Positions 61,146-64,000 of a stretch of 64,000 bases of DNA are shown in pieces. Source of the stretch: Humibacillus xanthopallidus (GTDB lineage: Bacteria; Actinomycetota; Actinomycetes; Actinomycetales; Dermatophilaceae); contig NZ_VFQF01000001.1 in assembly GCF_006717145.1 (NCBI RefSeq), forward strand, positions 1 to 64,000, read 5' to 3'. Both the position numbers and the translations under genes were made by a program. The notes under the pieces were generated by a model. The model ran no database searches. It was not told where the DNA came from and worked only from the letters and a program-made list of their open reading frames with translations. How positions within the stretch are numbered: the stretch's first letter is position 1; each line of letters starts with the position of its first letter.

Positions 61146-62209
61146 CGGGCTTGCTGCGCCGCACGGCGCTCGGCGTCGCGATGGTCGCGCTGACGGTGCT
61201 GCTCGTCGTCACAGTGCCCCTCTGGCTCGTCGTCGCAGCAGCGGCCTCACCCCTGGTGCCGGGCCGGCTGCGCCCGCTGCGGCTCGTGTGGCTGCTCGTG
61301 CTCCACATGGTCCTCGAGACGGCGATGATCATCGTCATGCTCGTGCTGTGGCTGGCATCGGGCTTCGGCTGGGCCATCCGAAGGCCGTGGTTCGAGCGAG
61401 CGCACTACGGGCTCATGCGGGGCTACCTCGTCGTGATGTTCCGTGCGGCGCGGCGCGTCCTCAGGCTGCAGATCACCGTCGAGGGCGAGCCGCCCCGACC
61501 GACCGAGCCCGGCGGCATCCTCGTGCTCTCGCGTCACGCGGGGCCGGGCGACTCGTTCATCCTCATCTATGCGCTGCTCCACTGGTACGGCCGCGAGCCC
61601 CGCGTCGTGCTCAAGGACACGATGGCGCTCGACCCTGCGATCGGGCTGCTCCTGCACCGCCTGCCGGCCCGCTTCATCTCCCCGAACCCCGGCTCCGCAG
61701 AGGCGGGTGCTGCGGTCGAGGCGCAGATCACCGAGCTCGCGACGGGGCTCGACGACGACGACGCATTCGTCATCTTCCCGGAGGGCGGCAACTTCACCGA
61801 GGCGCGCCGCGACCGGGCGATCGCCTCGCTCCACCGTCTCGGGCTGCACGCCATGGCGCGACGGGCGGAGCGGATGACGAACGTGCTCGCGCCCCGCCCA
61901 GGCGGTGTGCTCGCCGCGCTCGACGCGGCTCCCGAGGCCGACATCGCGCTCGTCGGGCACACGGGGCTCGACCACATGGTGACGGTCACCGACATCTGGC
62001 GCGAGCTGCCGATGGACAAGGAGATCGTCATGCGGTGGTGGCGGGTGCCCCGCTCCGAGGTGCCGCAGGGGCGCGACGAGCGCATCGACTGGCTCTTCAC
62101 CCGCTGGGAGCAGATCGACGCGTGGATCGACGAGCACCAGCCGGTCGACCTGCCGCACGGCCGCCTGCCGGCCCACCCGGTCCTCGAACGGCCCGCACCG
62201 ACGCCGTGA
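61142..62209 (+). CDS. PlsC-like 1-acylglycerol-phosphate acyltransferase family protein
   Basis: 355 residues. Two N-terminal membrane segments (about 8-35, 45-75) precede the acyltransferase domain: HAGPGD (His132, Asp137; the HX4D motif) and FPEGG (Glu214), where most PlsC have EGT. The acceptor is unknown and may not be lysophosphatidate. Coupled to the patatin gene by GTGA. Confidence 0.85.
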   Translation: MTGLLRRTALGVAMVALTVLLVVTVPLWLVVAAAASPLVPGRLRPLRLVWLLVLHMVLETAMIIVMLVLWLASGFGWAIRRPWFERAHYGLMRGYLVVMFRAARRVLRLQITVEGEPPRPTEPGGILVLSRHAGPGDSFILIYALLHWYGREPRVVLKDTMALDPAIGLLLHRLPARFISPNPGSAEAGAAVEAQITELATGLDDDDAFVIFPEGGNFTEARRDRAIASLHRLGLHAMARRAERMTNVLAPRPGGVLAALDAAPEADIALVGHTGLDHMVTVTDIWRELPMDKEIVMRWWRVPRSEVPQGRDERIDWLFTRWEQIDAWIDEHQPVDLPHGRLPAHPVLERPAPTP

Positions 62210-62294
62210 GGCGCGCCGCACCCCGGCCCAGCGGCCGGGCCCGGTGGGTGGAGGTCATACTTCGTGCAGGGACGCGACAGGGTTGGGAGCGGAT

Positions 62295-62957
62295 GTGGAC
62301 AACGACGGGTCGGCCATCGGGATGCTGCGGCCCCAGAGCCTCGTCGAGCTCGCCACCGACCGGCTTCGCAGCGAGATCCTGTCCGGTGCGCTCGTGCCGG
62401 GGGAGCGGCTGGTCGAGGAACAGCTGACGCAGCGCTTCCAGATCAGTCGCGCGCCGCTGCGCGAGGCACTGCGCCTGCTCATGGAGCAGGGCCTCGTCGA
62501 GCACCTTCCCCGCCGGGGTGCCCGCGTGCAGACCTACTCCGACCGCGACTTCGATGAGCTCTTCGCCGTGCGCAATGCGCTCGAGCGCTTTGCGCTGACG
62601 CAGACGGGGGACCAGGGTCTCGAGGGGCGCGACCTCAGCGGGGTCGAGTCCGCCCTCGCGACCCTGCGTGACGCCGCCCAGCGCAGCGACCGGCTGGAGG
62701 CGAGCAACGCGCACCGGGCCTTCCACCTCGCTCTCGTCGCCCTCGCCGGCAACCGACAGCTGCTCGTGTCCTACGAGCCCATCATCGTCAAGCTCCAGCT
62801 CTACATGGCGGCGAACCTCCGGCGCGAAGCGGACACGAGCTCGCCCATCGAGGGCGTGCGTCGCCACGAGCGGCTCCTCGAGGCGCTGCTGTCGGGTGAC
62901 CCCGTCCGGATCGGCGATGAGCTCGACCGCCACGGGGCACGTCGGTACTTCCACTAG
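62295..62957 (+). CDS. GntR family regulator, FCD (FadR-like) type
   Basis: 220 residues. Winged HTH (about 10-75, SLVELATDRLRSEILSGALV, then FQISRAPLREALRLL) and an all-helical FCD domain (about 85-215) that usually binds a small carboxylate, with metal-ligand-like Asp/His positions. The GTG is preferred because GGGAG lies seven bases upstream. It precedes two amidohydrolase-type genes and probably controls them. Confidence 0.87.
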   Translation: MDNDGSAIGMLRPQSLVELATDRLRSEILSGALVPGERLVEEQLTQRFQISRAPLREALRLLMEQGLVEHLPRRGARVQTYSDRDFDELFAVRNALERFALTQTGDQGLEGRDLSGVESALATLRDAAQRSDRLEASNAHRAFHLALVALAGNRQLLVSYEPIIVKLQLYMAANLRREADTSSPIEGVRRHERLLEALLSGDPVRIGDELDRHGARRYFH

Positions 62958-63036
62958 CCACAGCCGGTGGCGGACCGGTATGCCCGGTTCCGAAACGTGA
63001 CCTTTACGTCCGCGCAACCTGCGTTCCCTGCAAACG

Positions 63037-63049
63037 GTCGACAATCGAC
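63037..63049. promoter_or_regulatory. Possible GntR operator
   Basis: GTCGACAATCGAC, a 5-bp inverted repeat around CAA, between the regulator and the first hydrolase gene. Confidence 0.35.
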
Positions 63050-63071
63050 ATCAAGCAGCGATGAGCAGGAG

Positions 63072-63839
63072 GTGAGGAAGATCGACACACGCACCATCCC
63101 CGTGAATCGAGCGCCCGAACGTGTCGGGCGCACCGAGAGCTGGTCCGTCGGACCGGTCGCGGCCACGCCCTATGCCTGGCCCTACGACGGTCGAGTCGAC
63201 ACCCGGCACCTGGCCGTCATCTGCATCGACTGGCAGGTCGACTTCTGCGGCCAAGGCGGTTACGTCGACCGAATGGGCTATGACATCGGCCTGACCCGGT
63301 CGGGCCTCCCGGCCACCGCGATGCTGCTCGAGCACGCCCGGGCAACCGGCATGACCGTGATCCACACCCGGGAGGGTCACGCTCCCGACCTCGGGGACCT
63401 CCCGGCGAACAAGCGCTGGCGCTCGGCGCAGATCGGGGCCGAGATCGGCTCGGTGGGTCCACGCGGACGCATCCTCGTCCGCGGCGAACCCGGCTGGGAG
63501 ATCGTCCCGGAGGTGGCACCTGCCCCCGGCGAGTTCGTCGTCGACAAGCCGGGCAAGGGGGCGTTCTACGCCACCAACCTCGACCTGCTGCTCCGCACGA
63601 ACCAGATCACCCACCTGCTGCTCACGGGCATCACGACCGACGTGTGCGTCCACACGACGATGCGCGAGGCCAACGACCGTGGCTACGAGTGCCTCGTCCT
63701 CTCCGACTGCACGGGGGCCACCGACCCGTCCAACCATGACGCTGCCCTGCACATGGTCACGATGCAGGGTGGTGTCTTCGGTGCGGTGGCAAAGGCGGCC
63801 GACGTCATCGCCGCAACCTCCGGAGGAGAACAGCAATGA
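63072..63839 (+). CDS. Isochorismatase-family cysteine hydrolase (biuret/ureidoacrylate-like)
   Basis: 255 residues from GTG 63072; GTG 63102 is an alternative. Catalytic triad of the family: Asp in CIDWQVDF, Lys in VDKPGKGAF, Cys in [16 protein letters not shown]. The long sequence with [29 protein letters not shown] and [10 protein letters not shown] is like biuret hydrolases and RutB-type amidases that cut C-N bonds of ureides. The stop overlaps the next ATG, which starts a second member of the family. Confidence 0.85.
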   Translation: MRKIDTRTIPVNRAPERVGRTESWSVGPVAATPYAWPYDGRVDTRHLAVICIDWQVDFCGQGGYVDRMGYDIGLTRSGLPATAMLLEHARATGMTVIHTREGHAPDLGDLPANKRWRSAQIGAEIGSVGPRGRILVRGEPGWEIVPEVAPAPGEFVVDKPGKGAFYATNLDLLLRTNQITHLLLTGITTDVCVHTTMREANDRGYECLVLSDCTGATDPSNHDAALHMVTMQGGVFGAVAKAADVIAATSGGEQQ

Positions 63840-64000
63840 CCGAGATCATCGTCGAGGCCGCGCCCTCGCCGTTCCGCTTCGACCCGGCCAGCACCGCCCT
63901 GGTGCTCATCGACATGCAGCGGGACTTCGTCGAGCCCGGCGGCTTCGGGGAGTCGCTCGGCAACGACGTGTCAATCCTCCAGGCCGTCGTGCCTCCGCTC
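63836..64000 (+). CDS. Second isochorismatase-family hydrolase, truncated by window end
   Basis: The first 55 residues are visible: [15 protein letters not shown], then [20 protein letters not shown] with the catalytic Asp. GGAGGAGAA lies upstream and the ATG overlaps the previous stop (ATGA). The GxGxSLGNDVS stretch fits N-carbamoyl/biuret-type members; the catalytic Lys and Cys lie beyond the window. Confidence 0.82.
   Translation, partial: MTEIIVEAAPSPFRFDPASTALVLIDMQRDFVEPGGFGESLGNDVSILQAVVPPL

Overview
The window looks like one chromosomal stretch of a high-GC actinobacterium. Coding is dense, GTG starts and 4-base GTGA/ATGA overlaps are common, and the family set is typical: WhiB1-type regulator, PdtaS kinase, 180-kDa NAD-glutamate dehydrogenase, fused 2-oxoglutarate decarboxylase/dehydrogenase, SecA1, long-form HPF. 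An Intrasporangiaceae-like genus is a guess; there is no rRNA, tRNA, phage, IS or CRISPR here to settle it.

The dominant structure is a giant palindrome. Bases 1 to about 11,100 are the reverse complement of about 11,102 to 22,377. The axis is near 11,101, and 179 bp present on the right (11,218-11,396) are missing on the left. All genes in the right arm are intact. The left arm carries at least eight single-base indels and some substitutions that break its secA and protease copies, and the window begins inside that arm. I read it as a fold-back assembly or read artefact at a contig end, so the right arm should be used as the annotation. Right arm, in order: comF-like gene, hpf, NarL-type response regulator, AlkX/YcaQ-like DNA glycosylase, then (minus strand) a secreted S8/S53-type protease with DUF11 repeats, then secA. 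The usual actinobacterial neighbours before comF (mtrA-mtrB-lpqB) are absent; 11,102-11,396 may hold the damaged end of lpqB.

22.3-31.5 kb: an Rv3235-like gene and a LysM protein, a small HTH protein, a CpaB-like SAF protein overlapping a CpaE/TadZ-like ATPase with nine Arg-Ala-Asp repeats, an operon of cupredoxin-like lipoprotein, polytopic membrane protein and GAP exporter, then a WS/DGAT-type acyltransferase with an altered active site and a DUF6912 gene. 31.5-38.2 kb: Nudix hydrolase, a TetR regulator with a visible operator, alpha/beta hydrolase, SGNH hydrolase, DUF4870 protein, pruA, DUF2505 protein and a coupled pair of unknown genes.

38.3-64 kb: NAD-glutamate dehydrogenase with a histone-like Lys/Ala tail, a 1,108-residue secreted repeat protein predicted to hold 14 propeller blades, pdtaS next to whiB1, a second SGNH protein, the 1,289-residue Kgd/OdhA enzyme, an ABC exporter pair, two CNNM/CBS membrane proteins, an ASCH-like protein, a patatin-PlsC lipid pair, and a GntR regulator before two isochorismatase-family hydrolases, the last cut by the window end. 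pruA, NAD-GDH and Kgd together form a proline-to-glutamate-to-2-oxoglutarate-to-TCA route.

Two genome-style signals run through the window. Many genes have a TAnnnT -10 box exactly six bases before the start codon, so they are probably leaderless. The octamer GTATGCCG/CGGCATAC occurs about 24 times in the non-duplicated 53 kb, roughly ten times more than base composition predicts.
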